DNA of 64,000 nucleotides from Otatea glauca (Eukaryota; Streptophyta; Magnoliopsida; Poales; Poaceae), in the NCBI GenBank assembly GCA_036346275.1, contig CM070722.1:23769336-23833335 (forward strand), given 5' to 3'. A program made the position numbers and the translations under genes. Each line of letters starts with the position of its first letter. Position 1 is the first letter of the stretch. This document shows, one piece after another, positions 12,649 to 22,851 of the stretch. The notes under the pieces were generated by a model. The model ran no database searches. It was not told the origin of the DNA and saw only the letters and a program-made list of their open reading frames with translations.

Positions 12649-14391
12649 TTAACACACCGCACAGTTGGCGATGTACGCCTCCACAGTCTCCCTTTGTTTG
12701 GCCCAATAGAATGATTGGCGGAGGCGGTGTAGCGTCTTGTGGACACCCTCGTGTGTCAAGTTGTGGATGGCTGCGATCATGGGTTGGATGAGTGTAGAGG
12801 TGGTCGGTACAACCAAGCGGCCGGCGTGAAAAAGGAGGCCCTCCTGGGTGCTCCACGCAGCGCGTCGTGGTTCAGCCACTGCTGTCGGCAACGCTGTGGT
12901 GTCGCCTTGGGCGCTGGGTAGCGCTTCTTGATCTTGCAGATGCTGTAATTCAGCGCAGCGGCGCATGATTTCAGGTTCCGCCCGAAGAGCCGTGTGCCAT
13001 TGCTCGGCCGCGACCAACGTTGGTGTTGATATTGCAACGCATACGGGTGTGTCGTCGTTGACCCGCGACAAGGCATCGGCGGCCTGGTTTGTGCGCCCTG
13101 GATTATACTCCACCGTAAAATCGAAACCCATCAATTTGCTTAGCCAATGTTGTTGCGGAGGTGTGATGAGGGCCTGGTCGAGGAGGAACTTGAGACTTGC
13201 ATGGTCGGTGCGCACTATGAATGGACGCCCCCATAGGTACGGCCGCCAGTGCCGAATAGCCTTCGAGAGCCTAATAAGTTCGCGCACATAGGCAGCGAGC
13301 TTCCTATGTCGGTCTGCCAGTTTGCGGCTGAAGAAGGCAATGGGATGACCCTCTTCTGCGAAGCATCGCCCTATGCGCTGCCGCGCGCCGTGACTCACGA
13401 TGAAGGTGATGTCGAAGTTGGGAAGACGCAACACTGGCGCCGTCGTGAGCGCCTGTTTCAGGTGTTCGAAGGCGTTTTTCACCTCCGTCGTCCAGTGAAA
13501 GTTGTTGCGGCGTAGCATGGACGTGAGCAGTTCGGCGATGTTGGCGTAGAGGCGGATGAAGCGCCGGTAATATCCTGTGAGCCCGAGGAAGCCCCACAGC
13601 GCCGTGGCTGTGAGGGGTTTAGCCCAGGCTGCCACGGCCGCGAGTTTGTTGGGGTCCGCTACAACACCTACCGCCGAGATGATGTGCCCCAAGTAGTGCA
13701 CAATATTTTGTGCAAATGTGCACTTGGAACGCTTCAAGTAGAGTTTGTGTTGGTGTAGACGTTCCAAGACGAGGCGGACGTGGTAGCGATGTTCTTCTTC
13801 CGAGGTACTGTAGATGAGAATGTCATCGAAGAAAACAAGCACAAATTGCCGGAGGAAGTCACGGAGTACCCTGTTCATTAGAGTTTGGAACGTGGATGGC
13901 GCGTTGGCGAGGCCAAACGACATCACGAGGAATTCGTAATGCCCATGGTGTGTTCGAAATGCCGTCTTGGTGATGTCATCTCCAATCATGCGCACCTGGT
14001 GGTACCCTGCCCGGAGGTCGAGCTTGGTGAAGAACCTAGCGCCGTGTAGTTCATCCAAGAGTTCTTCAACCACCGGAATTGGAAACTTGTCCTTCACTGT
14101 GTGAGCGTTCAGCTCGCGGTAGTCGACGCAGAAACGCCAAGTGTCGTCCCCCTTTTTAACCAGCAAAACTGGTGACAAAAGGGGAGCGGTTGTGTCGGAT
14201 GATGCCTTGCTTAAGCATGGTCGCACACTGTTGCTCAATCTCATCTTTTTGGCGGTAGGGGTACCGATATGGCCTGACGACGATGGGGTTCGTGCCCTCC
14301 TTGAGGCAAATGCGATGGTCGCATTCACGTTGGGGGGAAGGCCGTGTGGTTCGACAAACACCTCCTCGAAAGCTTGAAGGAGCGCATTCAT
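12649..14391 (-). pseudogene. Reverse transcriptase, RNase H and integrase zinc finger of the Reina-like element
   Basis: A 580-residue open stretch contains RT blocks (WRFCVDYRELNAHTVKDKFP, FFTKLDLRAGYHQVRM, and the catalytic FFDD in place of the commoner YVDD/FVDD). RNase H follows (AFFSRKLADRHRKLAAYVRE; RTDHASLKFLL), then the integrase HHCC finger (HNLTHEGVHKTL...CAVC). It is in the same frame as the gag-protease ORF and the integrase ORF. The frame is closed by TAA at 12649-12651, directly after the last Cys of the finger. Confidence 0.9.
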
Positions 14392-14484
14392 GGCCGGCCC
14401 TATGTTAGCCTGGAATGACAGCAGATGTGGCCGGGTGTCGTGGCGGAGGCCTTGGAGCTACCTGTAGGTCCCTGCATACTCAAA

Positions 14485-16026
14485 TCACATGGTGAGGGAC
14501 ACAAAATTCCAGCGTATGTCGCCCAATGTGCGGAGCCATTGGACGCCGAGCACCCCATCGAATCCGTCTAGCGGAATGATAAGGAATGGTGCTTCGAAGG
14601 TATGGTTGTTGATGTCGAAAGATGTGGTCGCCGTACTGCCCAAGCACGACAGACTATTGCCGTTGGCGACTTTGACGTGCTGCGCCAAGGTGTCGTGCTC
14701 CAATGCCATCCGGGTAGCGGCGTGTCCGCTGAGGAAGTTGTGAGTGCTGTCTGTGTCGATGAGGCACAACAGGCGTTGCCCCCGCATAATCAACACGACT
14801 TGCATTGTATTGCCAGATTTGGGCCCGAGAATAGCAAGCATGGACAGCGAGGGCTCGTCAACGTCAGATGCTGTTATGACCGCGAGGGTCAGATCATCTT
14901 CGTGGTTGTTGTCATCCTCCTGCACTTCGAGGTAGAAGAGGCGCTTACATCGATGGCCGCGGGTGTAGACATCGTCGCAGTTGTAGCACAGTCCTTGTGC
15001 CCGCCGTTCTGCCATTTGGTCGGCGTTGAGGCGGCGGTGTACGAAACTCGAGGTTGTCGCTGTCCCACCCGGCGGCGCTATCGTCGTGGTACCAGCCGAG
15101 GTAGATGGCGGCGCGCCCGGTTTTTGTCCCGTCTGGACGGCCTGCGCCATGGCAGCTGGTGGTTGGCCGGCCGTGTAAGCTGTGCCTCGGCTGAAGGCTT
15201 CGCGCATGCGTCCTTGTGTGGCTGCGCCCTGTATCGCCTCGGCAACCCACAAGTCTTTCCGTTCCTCAGCGTCGCGTGCAAAGATGATTGCCTCTGCTAG
15301 GTCGCGAGGTCGCTCGCATCGAACATCAGCCGATATTGTTTTGGCGAGGCCGGCAGTGAAAGTTTCCACCTGATCGCCACATTGCATCCGTGGCGCACGT
15401 GCGAGGAGTCGTTGGAACTCGCGCGCATAGTCATCGACGCGGCGAGTCCCCAGTTTCAGGTTGACGAGGTCGCCGAGGGGTCCTGCGGTTGAGCTGCGCG
15501 TGAAACGTTGGAGTAAGGTGTCGTAGAAGTCCACCCATGCAATCCAACCTTCTTCGAGCATCCAGTTGTCGAGCACCTCCTGTGCTTCGCCTTGGAGATG
15601 GAGCCCGACTATCTCGACGTGCGCGTGCGGGAATGTTGTGGAGACGGAAGAAACGCTCGCATTGACGTAGCCACGCCAACGGATCGTCGGTGCCGTCGTA
15701 TGATGGCAATTCCAGGCGTGGAGGACGAGGAACCCAACGACGGTCGTTATCTTCATCGTCGTCGTAGTACTGTCGGCGGTGCCAGGAAGGGCCGACGTGA
15801 TCCCATGGCAGCCGGTCCCGGTGGCCACGATCACCCGCACATGGCCGATACGCTTGGTGGCTCGGAGGTGGTGATGTGTTGGGGTCACGACGGTGGCCTG
15901 TTGCGTTCGCACCACTTTGCGCGCCTGTCTCGTTGGCTGTGAGCAATGTGGCGATGGACTGCCTGAGCTCCTCCACAACGGACTCGAGCTGGCCGATCCG
16001 CTCATCAGCAGTGGAAGACGAAGGCA
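14485..16026 (-). pseudogene. Gag and aspartic protease region of the Reina-like element
   Basis: Gag probably starts at the ATG near 16026 (MPSSSTADERIGQ...), which has a coiled-coil-like N-terminus. A matrix/capsid segment (LPSYDGTDDPLAWLRQCE) is followed by a frame change near 15625; the rest continues in the frame of the ORF beginning at 16005. A zinc-knuckle-like CYNCDDVYTRGHRC sits near 14950. The protease follows with LIDTDSTHNFL, where the family normally has D-S/T-G: the active-site Gly is Asp here. The frame ends at TGA (14485-14487), and a further in-frame TAG follows near 14457 before RT. Non-functional as it stands. Confidence 0.8.
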
Positions 16027-16045
16027 TGGTCCGAGGATCGTCGGA

Positions 16046-16056
16046 GTCTGATACCA
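16046..16056 (-). other. Primer-binding site of the Reina-like element
   Basis: The minus strand reads TGGTATCAGAC three bases inside the 5' LTR. It matches the 3' end of plant initiator-methionine tRNA, the usual primer of chromoviruses. Confidence 0.8.
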
Positions 16057-16059
16057 ATT

Positions 16060-16685
16060 TGTTATGAACTGAGTTGTATAGGCGAGTGCCAGGACGGAGT
16101 CCCTGTCGTGAAGTAGTGGCGATGGGGATAGGGTTGCACGGTGGTTGTGGAGGTGGCTTGCGTGGTCGCCTGGACGACACCGTCGCGAAGGCTGAGTGGT
16201 AAGGCTAATGGAGCGACCGGCTTGTTCTTCGGCAAGCTCCGCCTAGGCTTTGTTTTGGCACAAATGAAGCATGTCTTTTCATTGATTTTCTCTAGTTTAA
16301 ATAGGGTGATTTGCAACAGGCTACAATCCCCAAATAAGGAAGGAAACCTCTCTAATTATAGTAGGAAACATGTACTAGCAAAATAAGGAATGAAAAACCT
16401 CTAATTATAGCAAATAGAAATCATGGCTGGACCTGCATAATCAAATAAGGAAGGAAACACTCTAATTTTAGTAGGAAACATCTACTAACAAAATAAGGAA
16501 TGAAAACCCTCTAATTATAGCAAATAGAAATCATGGCTGCACCTGCCTACTATGCTCCTTCCTAATTGGAAGGGATTTGATTTGATGCCAAAGCATGTGA
16601 TGCAGCCAGATCTTGCGCGCCTGATTCGCGTGGTGATTTCTTGTGTTTTCGATAATAGACGAAGTCTAATGTTCGATCCATAACA
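16060..16685 (-). repeat. 5' LTR of the Reina-like element
   Basis: 626 bp, partner of 10891-11510, at the upstream end relative to the minus-strand genes. It carries the same ~115-bp internal duplication. Confidence 0.9.
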
Positions 16686-16991
16686 GGATTGGATGGAGAG
16701 TTGAATATGTGCTTCATGAGATTCATGTGTAAGTCTTAGTCAACACTCAACCTGCTGAAAATACTTATGACTTGCGAGTAGACATTGTTGCAAGCAGGAT
16801 TCTAGTATTTATCGATAACCTACTAACCGAGGGCAATTTGAACTCACAATCACTACAACTCAACTATTGTTATCTTTGCTACACGCAGGGCTGTTGGCAC
16901 AGGAGAACCTGCCTTCAGTATGAACTATGGGCGATTGCAAGCATCCATAGATCGGGTTGAGGCTATTGTAACCCAATCAGATCGTTATTGA

Positions 16992-17349
16992 TCACCTATG
17001 ATGGAGGTATACTAGGATGGAGATGCTGATATGGTCCGGAAGGGAGTCTTTGACTGCAATCATCTCACCCGAATCCCATGTATTTTGAGGCTTTGTATCC
17101 GATGTACAGCAGTTAGCAAACTGCTATTTTAGGATCATCTGAGTATTTTCGAGTTTCTCCAAACCCTTGTGCGGCATGTCTTGATTTGGACAACATAATG
17201 AATTATGTTCTAGCTGCTTGTGTATGGCACATGGACCGTCTACTTTGGACTACTCGTGTTCATCGGCTTTCACGGTAACCAGTCACTTGGTGAGATATAT
17301 TAAAAGATAACCTGGGCTAGATTGGTGCATACTTTCACTGGATTTTGAG
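16992..17349 (+). other. Downstream flank and probable 3' UTR of the gene relic
   Basis: Follows the TGA at 16989-16991. No ORF or repeat recognised. It ends where CACTA-like terminal sequence begins. Confidence 0.4.
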
Positions 17350-17425
17350 GCCAATATATGATGAGCATTACATCTCTATCATTTCCTTGTGAGAACCGAC
17401 AGAGATGAAGGATGTACTGTGCTAT
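17350..17425 (+). repeat. Candidate degenerate left terminus of the CACTA element
   Basis: GCATTACATCTCTATCATTTC near 17365 aligns with the minus-strand right terminus (ATGCTACATCACTATCGCTTC), with GAGAACCGACAGAGATGA downstream, as expected for subterminal sequence. The outermost CACTA bases are not preserved. Confidence 0.35.
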
Positions 17426-17635
17426 TTTCTAATTCACCTTCCAATCAGCACATATTCCACACAATATGCATATATCACATTCACACAGAAATTACAGACA
17501 ACATATCACATTCAAAGAACATGAACACTATGTTACAACAAACACATATCACATTCGTTAACAAATTAGAACGTAAACATGCTTAACCGTACACATGCAA
17601 TCGCATTCAGATATGTAATATTGTTCACATCTGGT

Positions 17636-20600
17636 CTAGTAGGAGCTTTCGAGATCTCTAAACCGTCTGTCCTTCGACAAGCATTCTATCCAGTACCACT
17701 GGCATAAGTGGTCTCGTATCTTGTTGAATGCAGTGTTGTCTATACTCTTCTGGGGGATATTGGTATGCTGCAAAATAGAAATGAGTGCTCTAATTTAAGT
17801 TTTCAAATTGCTATGTGAAAGACTAATTGTATAATAATGCATGTACTACCTTAGGGAAACGGTCTGAGCTGGCAATGAAGATCACCATGTGTTGCATGAC
17901 ATACAAACCACAGCGGTCATCGCTGCCCTGTTGATGACACTGTGAAGAAAGAAAAATAAATTAAGAGACGAAGAAAATATGTCAGAAAATCTAAATCTTA
18001 TATATGATAGCCACTTGTACCATGAAGCGGACATACTCCAGCTTGGAGCCCTTTTTGTCGTCGTGTGTCCCTCCTGCTTCGACGTATTCCTTGAAACCCC
18101 TATATACATTGGAGAGACGCCGTTGAGTAAAAAAATAATGAACGTAGTTAAATACAGAAAATGTTAGATAAGAGTGGTGCACTTACTGCTCCAAAGGAGG
18201 CTTTATCGCGTAGGCTATCGGTCTCTTATCAACCGAATTAAAAGTGTACACTTTGTTGTCACTCGGACAGAGCACGAGTAGAACCCAGTGGTTGCTTATT
18301 AAATGGTATGTAGCTAAGAAAATAAGTTCACATACGGTTTCGGGCGTAGAAGTAATTGAGCGGTGAAGTAGCACTTACTCCTCGTGGTACGGAGTAGAAT
18401 GAAGTCCTTCTTGGACTCGACTTGCAATGCCCTCTTGATGTAGGAGGCAACCCATTCCGGTTGAAGCCTAGCCATCATCGCGGACACAAGCTCAGGGTCG
18501 ACGAACCCAACTAGATGTCGATTTGTCACGACTCGCTGCCTCATCGCCCTGCAACTCGCATTGAATGTTAAAAAGCGTAATGCAAAATCCTATGGAAGTC
18601 ATAAGGTCGTGCAACGTGGTGCGATACTCACGGCGTCGAGGATCGCATGAAGAGAAATATCGATGGCTATCAGTTGGTACAGACGAACAGATCCTCAAAA
18701 CTAACTGGGAATGTCCCATCCTCCTCGTGGTGGAAATGTCCCTTTCTGTATCTAACATTGAAGTCGATACGCTCGCTCTCTTTCGCTTTGTCAACGTACC
18801 ATCCATGAAGCTGTCGAGTCCATATGCCTAGAGCATTCAATTTGCTGGGAGGCAGAAAGGGCTTTCCATGTACGTAGGCCTTAAATTCATAAGGCTTCTC
18901 CGTGGCGGGCGATGGGCTTTTCATGTACCGAGGCGGCGTGTGGCCTTTGTGAGCCTAGCCTTTTAGCAGAGGCCTCGGTGGTTACGTGGTTGTCGTGCTA
19001 GTCCTTTTATGCACCACTCAGATTTTGTGAGGGCTCGCCACGATCGTGGGAGCAAAGGTACGGTAGGAACCTACAAAGCACGCGCACAATTAAGTAACTT
19101 GTTGCAATACTACCGAATGGTACGAGAAGACGTGAGGATGTTTACTTTGACCAGTACGACGCCTGTCGTGGGCCACTTGATGAACGACATCCGCGCTAGC
19201 CCGAGAGTGGTGATGTCTTCGTTGGGGGGGAACTCGAGGACATGTGATAAGAAGGCTTCGTGGACGAGTCCACCGACCTCATGTAGCCCTTCCTCAAAAG
19301 TCGACCATGCACCGTGTCGGTCTCCTTGCATGGAAATGCAACCCGCGTGCAACCTCAACAGGAAATCCGTCTTCCGTCAGGGTGAGCTGGCACTTGGTAG
19401 GCGCCTGCAAAAAGTGCGCAACTTGAGAGAAAACATATGAAGAGTTACCCTCGCACCATTAAGTTATGCAAAATTAATTATTACCTTCAGCTGGGGACTG
19501 GACTTATCATTTTTGGAACCGCAGCAACTTGGTGGGGGCACAGGTTTCTCTGATGGCGGGGCATCCGCTCGACTGGAGATCATCGCCATCATCTCGGCCC
19601 TTAGGCGCTCCTCACGTGCCATCATCTCCACCTCACGTGCCATCATCTGCACCCTCATGTCCTCCCTCATCTCCTCCGAGATCTCCTCCCTCAGCTGCTC
19701 CCTAAGCGTGTCCTTCAGGCTCTCCGCACGTGCCTCCCATGTTCTTGATTTGGTACTCGCAGCAGCATCTTGGAAGTAGGACTTCTTCGTATGCCCCGAC
19801 CCTGCGGCAAGCACCCGGCCCTTATGGTCGGGCTTCCCGATTGCAGAGGATAGGATGTCATTTGACCCTTGGCTAAGAAAGGTCCCCTGCTCTTTCCTCT
19901 GGCTTACCTCCTCCTGCAAGAAGCGAGTACGAATTAGATCTGAAATACAGTAGGAATGGTCTACTGCAATGTAGTAAGTTTGATATCTTACGATGGTGGA
20001 GACGACTTGCGCGGTAGTGGGGTTTGGTACTACCACTGCCCGTCCGCGTTTTCTTTGTCCTCGCTAATACCCGACCACGTGCCGCTCCTCACATATGTGC
20101 GAGTAAGGCATCGCTGTCCGGAGTTGGCGCACTCCTCGGCTAGTCGTGCCCATTCTCGCTTTCCTTCCGAGTAGCAACCGAGGTGGTGCGCATGCGTGTT
20201 CAGCCTCACGGGTAGCAACGTTCTTGTCTCGGCTCCTGCGCGCCGGGCGTACTCTTGATCCTCGTGAACTCCTCCCAAACATCGGGAGTCACGAACGGAT
20301 ACCTCTCGAATGGTGTACGGCCTTTCAGCACGTACTCACTGTGCATGTAGACCCTGAAGTGCCTCAGAGCCACACCCATCCTCTTCAAGGCGTACCGCCT
20401 GGCATTGTTTTCATCCTCCTCTTCTATAATCCATTTTCCTTAACCTCGCCCCACACCGGTTCTTACGCCGGTGACCTCCTTTCTCCAATCCTTAACCGTT
20501 ATGGGAACTCTCTCCCTCACAAGTTGCCCGAGGAATGAGCGGTATCGCCCCTTACACTTGGGAGGACCCGTGCAAACGCCCGTCGCATTGAAGTGGAGAA

Positions 20601-20772
20601 TTTGCGGTGTTCTCCCTGTGGCCCCTTTGCTCGGTCCTCGGGCCTTCCTCACCTTACTCGGCCCCACGATATTTCGAACTTGGCTCGGCTCGACACTTGG
20701 AAGTTGGCTGCGCCCCTCAGGAGCACCTTCTACTCTTTCTGGCGATGAGCCAATGCTCTCTAATTGCGACAT
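17636..20772 (-). pseudogene. CACTA second gene: TNPA-like protein with C-terminal Ulp1 (C48) peptidase-like domain
   Basis: The start is probably the ATG at 20772 (MSQLESIGSSPERVEG). Segments in order on the minus strand are: a basic N-terminal part; a transposase-associated segment (FERYPFVTPDVWEEFTRIKS, 20206-20388); a segment near 20150 (EGKREWARLAEECANSG); the TNPA-type block DILSSAIGKPDHKGRV with a long Arg/Glu/Met-rich coiled coil (19464-20036); a region at 19110-19358; a region at 18670-18924; and the peptidase-like part. The latter has His in FHWVLLVL-type context (HWVLLVLCPSDNK) and Gln plus Cys in QQGSDDRCGLYVM (about 17900-17939), ending at TAG 17636-17638. The usual Asp is Asn here (VYTFNS). 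Exons 17636-17767 and 17850-17939 have good splice signals; upstream joins are uncertain and partly out of frame. Confidence 0.7.
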
Positions 20773-20980
20773 TTTGAGTTTTCCTATCTAACATGGACAA
20801 ATATTTGACATGAGAGAAAGCAATTTGTAGCTATTATGTGAACTTCACAATAAATCATCCGAAGCAACAGGTCAATGGATAATTCATAGCATATCATTGT
20901 TCTAGCATATTGCAGTAGAGTAACAGATGAGCGAATGATCTTCAAGAAAAGTCTATATGTTGACCAACTAAATACGTACG
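20773..20980. promoter_or_regulatory. Upstream region of the TNPA-like/Ulp1 gene
   Basis: Short AT-rich stretch between the gene's start codon and the hairpin module at 20981-21349. Position suggests 5' UTR or core promoter; no clear box was identified. Confidence 0.3.
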
Positions 20981-21349
20981 AACGATAACTCCTAATCTCT
21001 AAATAGGTTTGGTCCTAATCCCATTCGAGGATATGTGATTCGAACAAGTTCCTGAGCCGTTGTACAGCTGCAGAGAAAATTTTTCAAGAGATCTCCCATT
21101 GTTCTCCAGATACACGTCTCGACAACCTATCGAGAGGGGTGTGTATCCGGAGAACACCAGGGAGACACTACCGAAACCTACTCTATGAGTTGTACAACAG
21201 GTCAGGAACTTGCTTGAACCACATATCCTCGAACTATCCAAAATACGTGGACAATTCGAGACTGCTTGCTTATAAATATGTCATTCCGGCATATTTATAA
21301 ATAAGCACTCTCGAACGGGAGACGTAGGTTACGCAACCTAAACTCTAAC
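20981..21349. repeat. Hairpin module, copy 1 (upstream of the TNPA-like gene)
   Basis: This ~369-bp segment is repeated in the same orientation at 29931-30261, about 80% identical by eye. Both begin AACGAT-ACTCCTAATCTCT and end CTAAACTCTA. It contains a long imperfect inverted repeat: attcgaggatatgtg near 21025 pairs with cacatatcctcgaa near 21220, and an inner pair of CTCCAGATACACG and GTGTGTATCCGGAG sits around 21105-21155. Each copy lies upstream of the start of a minus-strand CACTA gene. Confidence 0.8.
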
Positions 21350-22340
21350 ATATGCTGAGATGAAAAAGGAAAATAATATGCAATTATAATTGAAATAGCT
21401 ATCTCAATTAACAGAGTCTAATGTTGCATAATAGTATGACGAGTACAGAAGCACATATGACAAAATATTGAAAAAGGCATCAAAACATACTTTGGGATAT
21501 TACAGGTGCTACTTTGGGATATCAAAGTCTGTTGATTGCTACTTTGACATAAATGAAACATGTAAATTATATCATAACATGTCTTGCTACAAGCAGAAAT
21601 TTCAACTATAGAGTACATTAATGCATATCTAAATCCCGCCAAAATGTCTTTGCAAATTTTGCCTCTACTTGTTCATAAAATCTAGCTTGTAAAACTAAGG
21701 TTTTGTAATTTACTTGGTGCTTACATTATCGCATATGTTCACCTTATTTTGTAGAATAAAGTGATTGCTACAATAAAGTTAGATATAGTAGAGAAAAATG
21801 AGATTTCAAAAAATGCTTGCATCTTTCAAAATGATCCTAAATTATTCCCTCTGTCTCATGAACCATATCAAAATTGCTAACATGGTTTTTCTGGTTGCAT
21901 ATATTATAGGCGTATAGCCTTTAACTAGTTGATTCTATCTTGAAAATTGAACCTACTCTTGATATGTTAAAAATTAAATCTGTTAAACTCTGTGGAGCAA
22001 GAAATTGTTATCAAGTTGTCATACATTATTGCATATTTATTCACTAATTGTGCTTAGGTCTAGTGCTTATGAAGAAATTGATGACGAAAGCATAGAAAAT
22101 TTCATAAACATCATCAGAAATACATTTTACCTTTCAAGTTAAATAGATAAACTAAATGTGGAGATTTTGCAATTGAAAACATCATTCCTGTAATCTTACG
22201 GTTCTTAGGCAAATTGTTGTTTGAGTTAACTATCTAAATATATAAATTTGGATGTCCTATTAATTGCTGTACCTTTTCATATTAATCTTATAGGAAATTT
22301 CGTGCATACTTGAATTGGCTTAGCTGAATTTCGATATAAC
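21350..22340. other. AT-rich interior of the CACTA element
   Basis: No ORF of note. A 25-bp word at 21483-21507 (containing catactttgggatattaca) recurs exactly at 26011-26035. The remainder may be introns or untranslated sequence of the captured gene fragment that follows. Confidence 0.4.
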
Positions 22341-22342
22341 TT

Positions 22343-22477
22343 CAGATGGATCCTTTTCACCCTCCAAAGGTGTTTTGTTTTTGGGCCTCCTAGAACAGCA
22401 AAACACTCTTGGCAAAGGCACTTGCAATGTAAGTGGAGCAAATTTTATCAAGATAATCGGCTCCACACTCACATCAA
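22343..22477 (+). pseudogene. Captured fragment of a plant AAA-ATPase gene (ATAD1/spastin-like)
   Basis: From 22383 one frame reads GPPRTAKTLLAKALA, a Walker A region with two changes from the usual GPPGTGKT. After a 1-base loss near 22427 the sequence continues SGANFIKIIGSTLTSK up to about 22477, which fits the segment after Walker A in ATAD1/spastin-like plant AAA proteins (GANF...GSTLTSK) better than proteasome Rpt subunits. Upstream DPF-PPK-like residues (about 22348-22370) fit the approach to the P-loop, with another frame change. It ends at a decayed donor-like AAAGTAAT. It lies on the plus strand, opposite to the CACTA genes, with no other exon recognised. Dead exon fragment, probably acquired by transduplication. 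Confidence 0.6.
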
Positions 22478-22851
22478 AAGTAATTCGATTTGACTTGTTT
22501 CCTTTTTATGGTTTTCTTTTTTAATTATTGCAGTAAAGCTCTCAAAGTTTGAACATCATTCAGTCTATTGTTTTCTTCCATACGTGGGTATATAATTTGG
22601 GGTTAACTATTGACCTAGTTTCTTTACTTCATGAAAGTTACCATTAGTTAGAACTCTAACTTCTTTGAAGTACCAGGCATACTTAATTAGATGTCATTCT
22701 ACATGACAGATTTGTACAGAACATCCTACTCTGGGTACAGTTTACAGTACCCATCATCTGTCAGATTTCTCATGAACAAGTAGAGGCAAAATAACTGCAA
22801 GAAAAGCCATAGAAGACGGCCTCCACATAACCAGTAATGCATTAAATAACT

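Larger units (their letters stand above)
10891..16685 (-). mobile_element. Reina-like chromovirus (Ty3/gypsy), full length, inserted in exon 3
   Basis: Both LTRs (10891-11510 and 16060-16685) start TGTTATGAAC and end ATCCATAACA on the plus strand; the element is transcribed from the minus strand. A perfect target duplication, GGATT, flanks it at 10886-10890 and 16686-16690. A primer-binding site, purine tract, gag with CCHC-like knuckle, protease, RT, RNase H, integrase and chromodomain appear in canonical order on the minus strand. Short LTRs, a total of about 5.8 kb and a C-terminal chromodomain fit the Reina clade. The LTRs differ at roughly 25-30 positions plus small indels by eye (about 95% identity), so the insertion is not very recent. 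The coding frame has stops, so the copy is not autonomous. Confidence 0.9.
10045..16991 (+). pseudogene. Plant-conserved uncharacterised gene, four exons, disrupted by mutations and a retrotransposon
   Basis: Exons inferred from reading frames and splice signals are: exon 1, 10045-10214; exon 2, 10475-10627 (acceptor TTCAG, donor GTTCTT); exon 3, 10753-10890 continued at 16691-16728 (donor GTAAGT); exon 4, 16889-16991 (acceptor CACGCAG, stop TGA). Together they give about 200 residues. Segments include DELYHINVVPAELHFKF, FYNLEVNDFGAKVVLK, FQYRPISGDIQLLSKK, GWKWKLSTCLGGDG and a C-terminal MNYGRLQASIDRVEAIV. I recall this pattern from a plant-specific family of unknown function (possibly DUF7781, unverified). 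Lesions: a 1-bp loss at about 10183 shifts exon 1; the last exon-1 codon is TAG (10212-10214, probably once GAG); the exon-1 donor is GC instead of GT; TAA interrupts exon 3 near 10850; and a 5.8-kb element splits exon 3. No function is proposed. Confidence 0.75.

Noticed and set aside
21845..21900. Stowaway-like MITE end (ccctctgtctcatg)
   Set aside because: Only a short resemblance to one terminus was seen, with no inverted partner and no TA duplication.
22343..22477. 26S proteasome Rpt subunit as source of the AAA fragment
   Set aside because: After Walker A the Rpt proteins I know read differently, while GANF…GSTLTSK fits the ATAD1/spastin-like group better. Only a search would settle this.
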